A DNA stretch of 64,000 nt from Pirellula staleyi DSM 6068 (GCF_000025185.1 NC_013720.1:1488001-1552000), one strand, 5' to 3'. Shown: positions 54,755 to 64,000, counted from the stretch's first letter. Numbers and translations are program-made. The notes: generated by a model from the letters alone, not told the origin.

Positions 54755-57514
54755 ATGGCACCGGTGAGTAACGAGTTGTTGCGGCGCGACGTGCGCATGC
54801 TGGGCGATATGCTGGGCGAGGTGATGACCGAAGCGGCGGGCCCCGAAGCGCTCGCCCTGGTCGAGGAGATCCGTCAACTCGCACGCCGCCGACGAAGTGG
54901 CGACCACACAGCGGAACCCGAACTGGCCGAGAAGATTGCCAGCTTGTCGATGTCCGATGCTCGCATCGTGGCCCGCGCGTTCAGCATCTTTTTCGACCTG
55001 GCGAACCTGGCGGAAGATCGCCATCGCATTCGTGTCCTTCGCAGCCGCGAACAAGAGCTCCACCCGGTCTCGCTCAGCGAATCGATCGGCGCGGCGATCG
55101 GTCGCCTGAAGGAGTCGGGGTTCTCAGCCGCCGAAACGCAGCGCGCGATCGACAAGATGCTGATCGAGCTCGTCTTTACCGCTCATCCGAGCGAAGCCAA
55201 GCGGCGCTCGATTCGGGCCAAGCTGCGGCGGATGCGGCACGCTCTGCAGGAACTCGACCGGACCGATCTGCTGCCGCGCGAGCGGGCTCGTCTCGAGTCG
55301 CGCATCCGGACCGAGCTGACCGTGTTGTGGCAAACCGATTTCTTGCGCCCCAGCCGACCGACGGTGCTCGAAGAGGTCGAGCGTGGTCTGTCGATCACCC
55401 CGCGGCTGTGGGAAGTGGTGCCGCAGGTTTATGCCTCGATGCGTCTGGCGCTCGACACGCACTATCCCGGCGAAGGGATCAGGCCGGGACTCTTCCTCCG
55501 CTTCGGTTCGTGGATGGGGGGCGATCGCGACGGCAACCCCAACGTCACCGCACCGATCACCAAGCAAACACTCGTGTGGCTCCGCGAGCGCGCGATCTCG
55601 CAGCATCTGGCCCTCACGAAAACGATGTACGATTTCCTGAGCATCAGCGTGCGCGAAATCGATGCCGATTCGACCCTCAACAAAGGACTGGAAGAGGCGT
55701 CGCAAAAGTGGCCCGGACTCGCCGAAGCCTTGAGCGAGCTTGCGCCGCTGGAAGTCTATCGCCGCTGGGTGACGATGATTCGCTGGCGCTTGTCGCAGTC
55801 GAGCGCCACCACCAGCTGCACTTCGATTCCCGAAGGGGGCTACCGCGATGGCGAGGAGCTGTTTGCCGACCTCAAGGCGATGCAAGACAGCTTGCGCTCG
55901 CACCACAGCCGCTTGCTGGCCGATAGCGAGCTGCAGCGGTGGCTCGATCTGACGACAGTGTTTGGTTTGCATCTCACGCGACTCGATGTGCGGCAAGATG
56001 CGCGGCGCTATCGCGAAGTGATGACCGAGATCCTCTCGGTCGCTGGAATTGTCGAGAATTACGCCGATTTGCCCGAAGCAGAACGCTGCGCCGCCCTCTC
56101 GCGCTCGATTCCGTGGGACCACGATCTCGATCGCGAAAAGCTGTCCCCCTTGGCGCTCGAAACGCTCGATCTGTTCCTCGTGCTCCGCGATGCGATTGCC
56201 GTGTTCGGCCCCAGCTGCATCGGCGGCCATGTGATCAGCCTCACGCAGTGCCCGAGCGACGTGCTGAACGTCCTGTGGCTCTGGCGCTGGGCGCAGTCGA
56301 AAGCGGTGCGCGACAGCAGCGTGCCGACCACCGACGAGCTCCGCATCATTCCGCTGTTTGAAAAAATCGACGACCTGCGAAATGCCCCCGAGACGATGAC
56401 CTCGATCCTCGAGCATCCGCTCTATCGCGAGCATGTCACGCGGGTCGGCGATCGTCAGATCATCATGGTCGGCTATAGCGACAGCACCAAAGATGGTGGC
56501 TATCTCGCAGCCTGCTGGGGACTCTATCAGGCCCAAAGTGGTCTGCAGCAAGTGGCCCACGATCACGGCGTACAAGTCACCTTCTTTCATGGTCGAGGTG
56601 GCTCGCTCGGACGTGGTGGTGGACCTGCCGCGCGTGGCATTTTGTCGCTTCCTCCCGAAGCACTCGACGGCACGCTTCGACTCACCGAGCAAGGAGAAGT
56701 GCTGGCCGAACGCTACGACGATACACAGGTCGCATTCCGCCATCTCGAGCAAGTCACTTGGGCCACACTCGTCGCCTCGGCACTTCCGGGCGTGCAAGTG
56801 AAACCGTCGTGGCTCTCGATGATGGAAACGTTGTCGGTGCAGTCGTTCAAAGCCTATCGCGAACTGGTCGATCAGCCTGGATTCATCGCCTTCTTCGCCG
56901 CAGCTACGCCGATCGATGAGATCGAGAACTTGCCGATCGGATCGCGTCCGAGTCGACGTCGGGGCGAACGTACGCTCGGCGATTTGCGGGCGATTCCGTG
57001 GGTCTTTTCGTGGACGCAAAATCGGTGCATGATCCCCGCCTGGTACGGTCTCGGGACCGCGCTCAGCGAAGTGAAGTACAAAGATAGGACCGCGTGGCAA
57101 ACGATCTGCGAGATGTATCGCCTCTGGCCCTTCATGCAGGCGACGATCGATAACGCGATGCTCGCGCTGGCGAAGGCCGACATGTATATCGCGCAGCATT
57201 ATTCCGAGCTGGCCGAAGATCCCGCCCAGCGCCAAGTTTGCTGGGAGCTGATCGCGCGCGAGCGTGATCGGACGCGTCAAGCGCTCCTCGATCTGGTCGG
57301 TGGTAGCGAATTGCTCTCGAAAAACCCCTGGTTTCAAGGCTCGATCGAAGTTCGCAATCCGTACATCGATCCGCTGAACTTGATTCAGATCGAGCTGCTC
57401 CGTCGGCGTCGTTCGCTGACCCCCGAAGCCCCAGCCAATGAGGCGGAACAGCTGCGCGACATGCTCCGGCTCACCGTGCAAGGGATCGCCGCCGGCATGC
57501 GCACCACCGGCTAA
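54755..57514 (+). CDS. ppc: Phosphoenolpyruvate carboxylase
   Basis: 919 residues from the ATG at 54755, the usual length for bacterial PEPC. Catalytic landmarks are FTAHPSEAKRR (His near 144), GGDRDGNP (from 255), FHGRGGSLGRGGGP (His612 and following Arg), LRLTEQGEV and the C-terminal RNPYIDPLNLIQIELL, ending in GMRTTG. TAHPSE has Ser where many PEPCs have Thr. It catalyses carboxylation of PEP to oxaloacetate, refilling the TCA cycle. The gene stands alone. A long open frame on the opposite strand is a codon-bias shadow. Confidence 0.96.
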   Translation: MAPVSNELLRRDVRMLGDMLGEVMTEAAGPEALALVEEIRQLARRRRSGDHTAEPELAEKIASLSMSDARIVARAFSIFFDLANLAEDRHRIRVLRSREQELHPVSLSESIGAAIGRLKESGFSAAETQRAIDKMLIELVFTAHPSEAKRRSIRAKLRRMRHALQELDRTDLLPRERARLESRIRTELTVLWQTDFLRPSRPTVLEEVERGLSITPRLWEVVPQVYASMRLALDTHYPGEGIRPGLFLRFGSWMGGDRDGNPNVTAPITKQTLVWLRERAISQHLALTKTMYDFLSISVREIDADSTLNKGLEEASQKWPGLAEALSELAPLEVYRRWVTMIRWRLSQSSATTSCTSIPEGGYRDGEELFADLKAMQDSLRSHHSRLLADSELQRWLDLTTVFGLHLTRLDVRQDARRYREVMTEILSVAGIVENYADLPEAERCAALSRSIPWDHDLDREKLSPLALETLDLFLVLRDAIAVFGPSCIGGHVISLTQCPSDVLNVLWLWRWAQSKAVRDSSVPTTDELRIIPLFEKIDDLRNAPETMTSILEHPLYREHVTRVGDRQIIMVGYSDSTKDGGYLAACWGLYQAQSGLQQVAHDHGVQVTFFHGRGGSLGRGGGPAARGILSLPPEALDGTLRLTEQGEVLAERYDDTQVAFRHLEQVTWATLVASALPGVQVKPSWLSMMETLSVQSFKAYRELVDQPGFIAFFAAATPIDEIENLPIGSRPSRRRGERTLGDLRAIPWVFSWTQNRCMIPAWYGLGTALSEVKYKDRTAWQTICEMYRLWPFMQATIDNAMLALAKADMYIAQHYSELAEDPAQRQVCWELIARERDRTRQALLDLVGGSELLSKNPWFQGSIEVRNPYIDPLNLIQIELLRRRRSLTPEAPANEAEQLRDMLRLTVQGIAAGMRTTG

Positions 57515-57531
57515 GACCAACGACTAATTGT

Positions 57532-57621
57532 CCGTCTATCGATCCATGGCATGCTGCAATGAGTAGGCCATAACGAGGAGGCTGCCATCGAGTGTGCCAC
57601 TGGGCTCTGCCCAGTGAGAAG
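57532..57621 (-). repeat. Intergenic repeat, copy 2
   Basis: On the minus strand it reads TTCTCACTGGGCAGAGCCC..CAGCATGCCATGGATCGATAGACGGAC, matching copy 1 with few changes and a small insertion. Its hairpin CACTGGGC-TCT-GCCCAGTG (57598-57616) is perfect; relative to copy 1 a mismatch is replaced by a paired T-A. Confidence 0.72.
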
Positions 57622-57681
57622 CGTGGACGGACTCTCTCTGTTTGAGGCAGATTTCGCCCAAAACATCAGTACCAGCTTCTG

Positions 57682-57742
57682 CACTGGTAAAAATGCCAGT
57701 GGCACCCAAAAACCACCTCACATGGATCGCTAGACGAAGTAC
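57682..57742 (+). repeat. Intergenic repeat, partial copy 3
   Basis: It has a hairpin CACTGG (57682-57687) / CCAGTG (57696-57701), GTGGCACC, then CATGGATCGCTAGACGAAGTAC, the same end motif as copies 1 and 2. Facing copy 2 it forms an inverted pair. More diverged than the other two. Confidence 0.55.
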
Positions 57743-57790
57743 GAGAGTGGCTGTGCTCGGCGTAGCTCCACTCACTATCAGCAGCGATTC

Positions 57791-59128
57791 CTACGGTCGT
57801 TCACTAGCGGGAATTTCGATCATCGTGAGACCGCAGCAGTCCCACGCTTTGCTTCCGCGGCTGATGTTCCAGTTGACATACAGCCGCTCGCCAGTGGCAT
57901 CGATCGCCGTGCTATAGGTCCCTTTGAGCGTGAAGCCATATTTTTCCTGATAGTGCGGCGCGAGGGAGCACAGAACCTTGCGCGTTTTGGTCTTGGTGTC
58001 CAGCTGCACGACAGCGCCACCATCGCGATCGCTGCCTCCATGTGCGCCGGGGACATAGTAGAGATAACGGCCCGTCGGATCGACATCGAGCGACGCAATG
58101 TACGCCTCGCCACCGACCGCTGCTGGTCCAATTTCGCGGACCGTTTCGGTTTTGGTATCGAGCGCGTAGATCATGGCGTCCGATCCTTTTTGCCCCGACG
58201 AAACGGTGTAAATCAAACCGTCGGGAGTCTCCATCGTCGCGGCTCGCATGCCGATTTGCGCGGCGAGTTTCACCGGCGCTTTGTCGGTCGCAGGGTCAAA
58301 CCGCATCAGGTCGCTCGTGTCGCTGTTGCCCGTCGTAAAATAAATCCGCCCGGTCGAAGCGGCATAGGCGATGTAGCGTGGTGGTCCGTTTTCACCAGCG
58401 TAGAGCAGTTTCTGATTGGCACAGTCGTACGCAAAAAACTGAATCGCTTGCGACGGCGCATCGGTCCCCGGCGCAGTCCCACCGTAGAAAATCAACCGCT
58501 TGGGATCGAGCACGCTGGTCGGCACGCAATGTTTTGGCACCGCCCCGATCGCCACCACTTCTCCCTGCCCACGCTCTGGATGACAGCGGACGATATAGTC
58601 GCCGACATAACCAAACTGATCGGCTGTCACTTTAGTGCTGCCCCGATGCGTGCTCATGTAGAGCCAGCCATCGCTCCCCAGATCGATGCGGCTGTGAATT
58701 TTCCCTGGGCGATACTTCCCTTCACTCACCGGAAGGATCTCGGCCAGGTCGAGGAGCTTGCGAAACTTACTGGTCGCCGGATCGAACTCAAAAACGCGCG
58801 CGTTCCCAGCAGGGGCGAGATGGTCGCCAATTGAGGCGTAGTATTTTCCACCGACTGCTAAACTATCCCCCCAGTTCGACCACGGTTTGCCAGCGTAGTC
58901 TTGCTCGGGGAAGTAGGCGAACGTCACGCGCGGCGCTTGCTTAGCCATCACGACCCCCTCGCGAATCGACGGCGCACGCACAAGGAATTTCTCCGACGTA
59001 TCGACCACCACCGCTTCGCCCCCCGCGAGCACCGGAGGAAAAACTGGCTCGGCTCCCTGGGCCCAAAGAGGCGCAGTAACGGCGAGCAGCAGGAGAAGTA
59101 GCGCACAGCGTGAACGTGGTGAAAACAT
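57791..59128 (-). CDS. Exported beta-propeller protein
   Basis: 445 residues from the ATG at 59128, with a signal peptide (SRCALLLLLLAVTAPLWAQG). About six to seven propeller-like units carry patterns such as VFEFDPATSKFRKL, LMRFDPATDKAPVKL, MIYALDTKTETVRE and VVQLDTKTKTRKVL, resembling WD40/YVTN or NHL repeats. CHPERG and the terminal DCCGLTMIE add Cys residues. Function is unknown; such proteins are common in planctomycete periplasms. It lies 55 bp after the FG-GAP gene and is probably co-transcribed. Confidence 0.75.
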   Translation of the reverse strand: MFSPRSRCALLLLLLAVTAPLWAQGAEPVFPPVLAGGEAVVVDTSEKFLVRAPSIREGVVMAKQAPRVTFAYFPEQDYAGKPWSNWGDSLAVGGKYYASIGDHLAPAGNARVFEFDPATSKFRKLLDLAEILPVSEGKYRPGKIHSRIDLGSDGWLYMSTHRGSTKVTADQFGYVGDYIVRCHPERGQGEVVAIGAVPKHCVPTSVLDPKRLIFYGGTAPGTDAPSQAIQFFAYDCANQKLLYAGENGPPRYIAYAASTGRIYFTTGNSDTSDLMRFDPATDKAPVKLAAQIGMRAATMETPDGLIYTVSSGQKGSDAMIYALDTKTETVREIGPAAVGGEAYIASLDVDPTGRYLYYVPGAHGGSDRDGGAVVQLDTKTKTRKVLCSLAPHYQEKYGFTLKGTYSTAIDATGERLYVNWNISRGSKAWDCCGLTMIEIPASERP

Positions 59129-59183
59129 GGCGAAATCTCGCGAAAAAAGGCTGTTTTGGGAGAGGAAAGTCACGCGGAAAAAA

Positions 59184-60908
59184 CTACTCCGGCTGAGCCG
59201 CTTCGGCGGCAATCGCCACGCGCTCATTCACGGCGATGGCACGGCGCACGACCGTTCCGCGCTGGTGGGGCCAAACGATTTTGAGATCGACCCGCTCGGC
59301 AGCGCCGAGTCCCACGTGGACCACAGCGGGCTGCGCCGAGGCATAACCAAAACCGACGGCCATTTCGCGCATGGCGAGCAGCGCGTCGGGCTGATCGAGC
59401 TTCCCAGCGGCGTAGACTTCGACGCGCGCCCCGATTCCCATCCGGTTCACTCCGTCGCGACCTTGCAGCGTCACTTGCAGCCAGTTGCCACACTTGGTTT
59501 CGTTCTTCAGCAGCAGCGAAGGGGCCTCGGGCCACCAACTGGCCAGGAACATATCGAGACGTCCATCGTGATCGAAGTCGGCGGTGGGTCCCGGCGCGGC
59601 GTAGAAGATTTTCTTCTCGGCGAGCATATGCGGAAAGAAAGCGCCGGCCCCTTTCTTTGCGCGATCGGCATCGGTCGGAAAATCGTTCACCGCGAGCGTT
59701 TGCTCGGTGAATTGCGGAATGCCATCCTTCACCCCGCGATGCTCGAATATCATCGGAAACGCCTTGTTATCCGCGAATTTCACCATACTGGCGTAGAGAT
59801 CGATCCAGCCATCGTTGTTGAAATCTTGCAGCTCGACATGCGGCGCTTTCATCGGCAGCGCGACGAGTCCCGCGGCTGTCGAAACCTCTTCAAACTTAGG
59901 CACACCATCGTTGATCCCGCGATTGAGGTAGAGCCTGATGCCAACCGGTTTGGTCCAGGGAGAATCGAAGTGAGGACCGAGCACGATATCGACCAGCCCA
60001 TCCCGATTGAGATCGACCATCGAGACGCCGCAGACCATGTTGTCCCCCTTAGCTTCGGGCCAAGCGAAGGTGGCGCGCGATCCGGGCGCTTCGACGAATT
60101 TTCCTTTCGTGTCATTGAGAAATAGCACGTTGCCACCTTGCTGCGCGGCGATGAACAGGTCGGGCCAGGTGTCTCCACTGACATCCGCTGCAGCGACCCC
60201 GAGTCCTGGAATTCCAGCGGGAATGCCGACTTCCTGCGTCACGTCGGCGAACTTCATTTCCCCTAAATTTCGCAGCAGACGGGAACTGCGGGTGGGGCTG
60301 CCACTGTAGCCTCCCGCGAGTGGTTCTTCGCCGACGAGCAGATCGAGCAGACCATCCCCATCGAAGTCGAGAGTCGTCGCGCTTCGGCCGCCGAACTCGG
60401 CCGGGCATGCGCCACTCGCTTCACTGATGTCGGTGAATGTCCCTTTCCCATCGCCGCGAAAGAGGGCACAGCCTCGCAGACCAGTCTTCACCTGCGGCAT
60501 GCTCGAGACATAGAGATCGAGATCGCCATCGTTATCGAGGTCGACCAGCAGCGAGCCGGTGGCGCGGGTCGAGATGCGGGGCTCTTCGCGCTCGTCGAGT
60601 ACCAACTTTCCTTGCCGATTGAAGAAGAGCTGGTTCGGCTTGGTTCCCGTTTTATGAAATGTGGCGACGTAGAGATCTTCCCAGCCATCGCCGTCGACAT
60701 CTCCCCAGCCAGCAGCGTGTCCTTGAATCCCCGCAAGCGCCGGAAAGAGTCCCCGCTCGGCCGCCAGATCGCGAAACGTAAAGCCGGTCGGCTCTGCGGC
60801 AACAGGTAGCACAGCCTGCTGCGCGTGAAGCGCGTGGACAAAGCAGGTGGTCAGTAGCAGAAGCGCGAGGCGAGCGAAACGAAGGGACCGTTGGCGAGCG
60901 AGGAACAT
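59184..60908 (-). CDS. FG-GAP/VCBS protein with ASPIC/UnbV C-terminus (CRTAC1-like)
   Basis: 574 residues. Signal peptide (FARLALLLLTTCFVHALHA), then about seven FG-GAP/VCBS units with calcium-binding DVDGDGWEDL, DLDNDGDLDL, DFDGDGLLDL, DLNRDGLVDI, DFNNDGWIDL and DFDHDGRLDM. The C-terminal 100 residues (NWLQVTLQGRDGVNRMGIGARVEVY and VHVGLGAAERVDLKIVWP) are the ASPIC/UnbV domain. GGAGA precedes the ATG. This is the CRTAC1-type exported protein frequent in planctomycetes; role unknown, likely extracellular binding. Confidence 0.87.
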   Translation of the reverse strand: MFLARQRSLRFARLALLLLTTCFVHALHAQQAVLPVAAEPTGFTFRDLAAERGLFPALAGIQGHAAGWGDVDGDGWEDLYVATFHKTGTKPNQLFFNRQGKLVLDEREEPRISTRATGSLLVDLDNDGDLDLYVSSMPQVKTGLRGCALFRGDGKGTFTDISEASGACPAEFGGRSATTLDFDGDGLLDLLVGEEPLAGGYSGSPTRSSRLLRNLGEMKFADVTQEVGIPAGIPGLGVAAADVSGDTWPDLFIAAQQGGNVLFLNDTKGKFVEAPGSRATFAWPEAKGDNMVCGVSMVDLNRDGLVDIVLGPHFDSPWTKPVGIRLYLNRGINDGVPKFEEVSTAAGLVALPMKAPHVELQDFNNDGWIDLYASMVKFADNKAFPMIFEHRGVKDGIPQFTEQTLAVNDFPTDADRAKKGAGAFFPHMLAEKKIFYAAPGPTADFDHDGRLDMFLASWWPEAPSLLLKNETKCGNWLQVTLQGRDGVNRMGIGARVEVYAAGKLDQPDALLAMREMAVGFGYASAQPAVVHVGLGAAERVDLKIVWPHQRGTVVRRAIAVNERVAIAAEAAQPE

Positions 60909-61017
60909 GGCGGGATCTCCACGAAGGCATGCGCGAGCAGGAGGCTTCGGGAGATTATTGAAAGCTGTGGGGGGAGCAGGGTCCAGTAAATTCTGGAACT
61001 TGCTCCCGGCGTCGTGC

Positions 61018-63801
61018 TTACGGACGTGGGGCTGCTGGATGCCAGCGGTACCACAGATCGATCGACATTTTCTCGAACTCGACCACCAGATGGACCACGA
61101 TCGAGACGATCAAAATCGCGAGCCAATCGATGGGGCGAATCGGCGCCGAATGGAAGCAGGTCTGCATGATCGGAACATAGGTGTAGATCAGCTGCAGTAG
61201 GATCGTGAGCAAACAGCCGACCCAGATCCATGGGTTCGAGAAGAGCCCCAGACCGAAGATCGAGTGCGCCAAACTGCGACAATTCAGCAGGTAGAACATC
61301 GACGCAATCACAAACACGTTCACTGCGACGGTGCGGGCCGCTTCCGGACTCTGGCCTTGCGAGAGGGACCATTCGAAGAGTCCAAACGAGCCTGCCAGGA
61401 GGAGCAGACCAACAAGCACGATCCGGCCGAGCAAGATGCGCGTGAGGATCGGCGTTTTCGGATCGCGCGGCTGTCGGTTCATGATGCCGGGCTCTTTCGG
61501 CTCGAAGGCGAGCATCAGTCCCAGCAGCACCGCGGTGGTCATGTTGATCCACAAAATTTGGACCGGCAAGATCGGAAGCGTGATGCCGAGCATCGTAGCG
61601 ACAAGGATGACGAGTCCTTCACCGAGGTTCGTCGGGAGGGTCCAAACGATGAACTTCGTGAGGTTATCAAACACGCTGCGACCTTCTTCGACAGCCGACT
61701 CGATGGTCGAGAAGTTATCGTCGGTCAGCACCACATGGGCCGCCTCTTTCGAGACTTCGGTGCCGGTGATTCCCATCGCCACACCGATGTTGGCTTGCTT
61801 GAGCGCGGGGGCATCGTTCACGCCGTCGCCGGTCATGGCGACGATGTTTCCCGAGGCTTGCAGCGCGCGCACGAGTCGCAGCTTTTGCTCGGGACTGACG
61901 CGGGCAAAGACCGCGCAGGAATTGGCGACGGCTGGGAGATCGGCGTCGGCGATTTCACTCACCTGATGACCCGTGAGGGCGCGGAGCTTACCGGCCGGAT
62001 CACGTTCCCCTTCGATGCCGAGCAGATCGGCGATGGTGGCAGCGGTGAGGGCGTGGTCGCCAGTGATCATCTTCACGGCGATGCCGGCATGCTGCACTTT
62101 GGCGATCGAGGCGGCAGCTTCGGCGCGGGGCGGATCGATCATCGCTTGCAGGCCGACGAAGACGAGCCCTGTGCTCAGCGTTTCGCGGACGAGTGGCTCT
62201 TCGCATTCGATGCCGAGGCAGGGCTCTTCGCGCATCGCAAACGCTAGCACGCGCATGCCGCGCGCGGCATAGTTGTGCGCTTCGGCGAGGACCCGCTCGG
62301 CGTCGAAATCTTGTTTATTCCCCTCGCTAGAGAGCTGTTTTTGGCAGAGGGGCAAGACCCGCTCGACCGCTCCTTTGAGAAACAGGAGTCGCCGCTGACC
62401 GTGACGATGGAGTGTTGCCATGTACTGATGCTGCGACTCGAAGGCGATGGCATCGAGCCGTGGATACATCTCGAGCATGGCATCGTGCTGCATCCCAATT
62501 TTGGCAGCCGAGGCAATCAGGGCCCCTTCGGTTGGGTCGCCAGCGACGGTGATTCGCTCCCCACCCAGTTCCAGCCGCGCATCGTTGCACAGGAGACCTG
62601 CGAGCAGCGTTTCGCGTAGCGGAGGGGGAAGATCGGTCGGATCGAGCGGCTGATTTTCGAGGCGCACTTCCCCCTCGAGAGCAAACCCATCGCCCGTCAC
62701 GTGATAGTGCTCCCCGCCCGCAAAAATGTGGCGCACCGTCATCTGGTTTTGCGTGAGGGTGCCGGTCTTGTCGCTGCAGATCACCGTGACACTGCCGAGC
62801 GTTTCGACGGCAGGCAATTTGCGAATGATCGCGCGGCGCTTCGCCATGCGACTCACGCCGATGGCGAGCAAAATGGTGACTGCGGCGGGAAGACCTTCGG
62901 GGATTGCGCCGACCGCTAGCGCCACCGCTGCTTTGAACGACTCGACGAGCGTTTGACCATGCCAAACACCGACCGCGCAGGTGACAGCAGCGAGGAGCAA
63001 GATGGCGATCAGCAGCACGCGGCTGAACTTCTCGATCTTGGCTGTCAGCGGAGTGGTGAGGTCGGTGGTCGCGGCCATCAGCTCGGAAATTCGGCCGATT
63101 TCTGTCTCTTTTCCGGTCGCTACGACCACGCCGCGGGCGGTGCCGTAGGTGATGAGCGAGGAGCAGAACGCTTGATTCGAGCGGTCGGCTAGTCCCGTCG
63201 AGGGTGGAAGTGGATCGACGGTTTTACTGGCCGGGAGCGATTCGCCGGTGAGCGCCGCGTCGTCGGCTTGCAGGTCGCGGACATGCACCAGCCGCAGATC
63301 GGCCGGAACACGATCCCCCGACTGCAGCAGCACGAGATCGCCGGGGACCAGTTCTTCGGAGGGAATCTCGAGCTGCTCGCCATCGCGCACCACGCGAGCT
63401 TCGGTGGTGAGGGTTTTGGAGAGGGAGTCGAGAGCGCGAATCGCCTTCGACTCTTGCAAGAAGCCGATGATCGCATTCACCAGCACGACCCCGAGGATCA
63501 CCAGCGCGTCGACCCAATCTTTGAGCACGAGGGTGATGAGCCCGGCGGCGATCAAAATGTAAACGAGCGGCTGGTGCAGCTGGAGCAAGAACCGCAAGAT
63601 CGCCGAGTCCCGTTTGCCGGGGGGGAGTTGGTTCGGGCCGTAGATGCGGCGACGCTCGAGCACTTCCGCCGCGCTCAGTCCCTCTTCGAGATTGGTCTGC
63701 CAGGCACTCTCCACCTCTTCAGGTCGCAGCGCAAAGGGAGGTTGCTCTGGGGCAAGTTTCACAGGGGGTGGTTCCATCACGCTGGCGAGGACAGGGTTCA
63801 T
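61018..63801 (-). CDS. P2-type cation-transporting ATPase
   Basis: 927 residues, ten TM segments. Motifs are TGES (185-188), the TM4 motif AIPEGLPAAVTI (PEGLP 301-305), DKTGTLT (Asp344), and GDGVNDAPALKQANIGVAMG. The N-terminal cation ATPase domain (YGPNQLPPGK) is present. The pattern is closest to SERCA/PMR1-like P2A pumps. In TM6, however, WINMTTAVLLG replaces the VTDGLPATALG of calcium pumps, so the usual Asp ligand is absent and calcium specificity is doubtful. The start at 63801 lacks a strong ribosome site; an ATG at 63777 is also possible. Confidence 0.9.
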   Translation of the reverse strand: MNPVLASVMEPPPVKLAPEQPPFALRPEEVESAWQTNLEEGLSAAEVLERRRIYGPNQLPPGKRDSAILRFLLQLHQPLVYILIAAGLITLVLKDWVDALVILGVVLVNAIIGFLQESKAIRALDSLSKTLTTEARVVRDGEQLEIPSEELVPGDLVLLQSGDRVPADLRLVHVRDLQADDAALTGESLPASKTVDPLPPSTGLADRSNQAFCSSLITYGTARGVVVATGKETEIGRISELMAATTDLTTPLTAKIEKFSRVLLIAILLLAAVTCAVGVWHGQTLVESFKAAVALAVGAIPEGLPAAVTILLAIGVSRMAKRRAIIRKLPAVETLGSVTVICSDKTGTLTQNQMTVRHIFAGGEHYHVTGDGFALEGEVRLENQPLDPTDLPPPLRETLLAGLLCNDARLELGGERITVAGDPTEGALIASAAKIGMQHDAMLEMYPRLDAIAFESQHQYMATLHRHGQRRLLFLKGAVERVLPLCQKQLSSEGNKQDFDAERVLAEAHNYAARGMRVLAFAMREEPCLGIECEEPLVRETLSTGLVFVGLQAMIDPPRAEAAASIAKVQHAGIAVKMITGDHALTAATIADLLGIEGERDPAGKLRALTGHQVSEIADADLPAVANSCAVFARVSPEQKLRLVRALQASGNIVAMTGDGVNDAPALKQANIGVAMGITGTEVSKEAAHVVLTDDNFSTIESAVEEGRSVFDNLTKFIVWTLPTNLGEGLVILVATMLGITLPILPVQILWINMTTAVLLGLMLAFEPKEPGIMNRQPRDPKTPILTRILLGRIVLVGLLLLAGSFGLFEWSLSQGQSPEAARTVAVNVFVIASMFYLLNCRSLAHSIFGLGLFSNPWIWVGCLLTILLQLIYTYVPIMQTCFHSAPIRPIDWLAILIVSIVVHLVVEFEKMSIDLWYRWHPAAPRP

Positions 63802-63861
63802 GAGTTTACAGAGGTGCTGCGGGAGATTGAACTGTAACCGAAACGAGGCCTGCAGATGGGA

Positions 63862-64000
63862 TTAATCGAAATCGAACAGGTTGCTCCAGAACGATTCGCG
63901 CCGTTTGTACTCGCGAGAATCTTTGTGGCGCGGAGGCTGCTCTTCGTACACTCCACGGCGGGGTGAGCCGTCGCGCGGCCGGTCGTGATCACTATCGTCA
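63862..64000 (-). CDS. C-terminus of a charged protein, cut by the window edge
   Basis: The minus strand from the edge reads a frame rich in Asp, Arg, Pro and Glu, ending RRESFWSNLFDFD and a TAA at 63864-63862. No start is in the window. The aromatic/acidic tail suggests a real C-terminus, perhaps of a small zinc-ribbon or hypothetical protein, but too little is visible to name it. It lies 60 bp upstream of the ATPase gene on the same strand. Confidence 0.45.
   Translation of the reverse strand, partial: DDSDHDRPRDGSPRRGVYEEQPPRHKDSREYKRRESFWSNLFDFD

Larger units (their letters stand above)
57515..57790. other. Intergenic region with an inverted pair of repeat copies
   Basis: 276 bp between convergent genes. 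Repeat copy 2 (minus, 57532-57621) and partial copy 3 (plus, 57682-57742) face each other, giving a large inverted pair that may end both transcripts. Confidence 0.6.

Noticed and set aside
55124-57520. 798-codon open frame opposite PEP carboxylase
   Set aside because: PEPC catalytic motifs on the plus strand are decisive. The antisense frame is a GC-bias shadow.

Overview
The window reads as a chromosomal segment of a planctomycete, most likely a Pirellula-like member of the Pirellulaceae. This is inferred from GC-rich coding DNA, an LEDRRMLAG-type N-terminus on a giant exported protein, a BBP7-like outer-membrane barrel, a DUF1549/DUF1553 + DUF1501 + WD40 operon, a propeller/HEAT/haem-binding exported protein, and FG-GAP/ASPIC proteins. 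I saw no phage, transposase, CRISPR, rRNA or tRNA gene.

Layout. 1-3.9 kb: arsenic genes on the minus strand (arsR, arsD and the 5' part of arsA, running off the left edge), divergent from a P1B-type metal ATPase. 3.9-12.2 kb: a 1622-residue surface protein (ice-binding-like domain, six SpaA/Cna-B repeats, FG-GAP and propeller repeats), a convergent Cys-rich outer-membrane barrel, and a LuxR-type regulator. Both plus-strand genes here follow structured leader elements ending in intrinsic terminators: two in tandem before the surface protein and one before the regulator. 12.7-15.9 kb: a large exported haem protein. 16.6-31.7 kb: eleven same-strand genes forming an envelope efflux island: an RND tripartite pump (adaptor, permease, TolC), a periplasmic HMA-like protein, a second TolC protein, an ABC efflux set with two FtsX-type permeases, an ATPase and an adaptor, then two Cys-rich exported proteins.

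32.3-34.9 kb: an 847-codon reading frame I cannot assign. 35.1-39.8 kb: the DUF1549/DUF1501/WD40 operon, closed by a strong hairpin. 39.9-44.9 kb: two adjacent large proteins I do not recognise, one with two hydrophobic Gly/Ala-rich segments and one with two poly-proline linkers. 45.4-49.1 kb: a tightly packed amino-sugar/sialic-acid operon (AGE epimerase, cyclically permuted mutarotase, MFS transporter). 49.5-53.0 kb: FAD oxidoreductase, DUF155/RMD1-like protein and HGSNAT-like acetyltransferase in an operon. 53.5-64 kb: exported hydrolase, PEP carboxylase, two exported propeller/FG-GAP proteins, a P2-type cation ATPase and a partial gene at the right edge.

The most interesting observations are the three related leader RNAs, the uncharacterised 1058/582-residue protein pair, loss of the predicted isopeptide lysine in one of six Cna-B repeats, a shared sequence element at two sites in the ars locus, and a small hairpin-bearing intergenic repeat at two loci.
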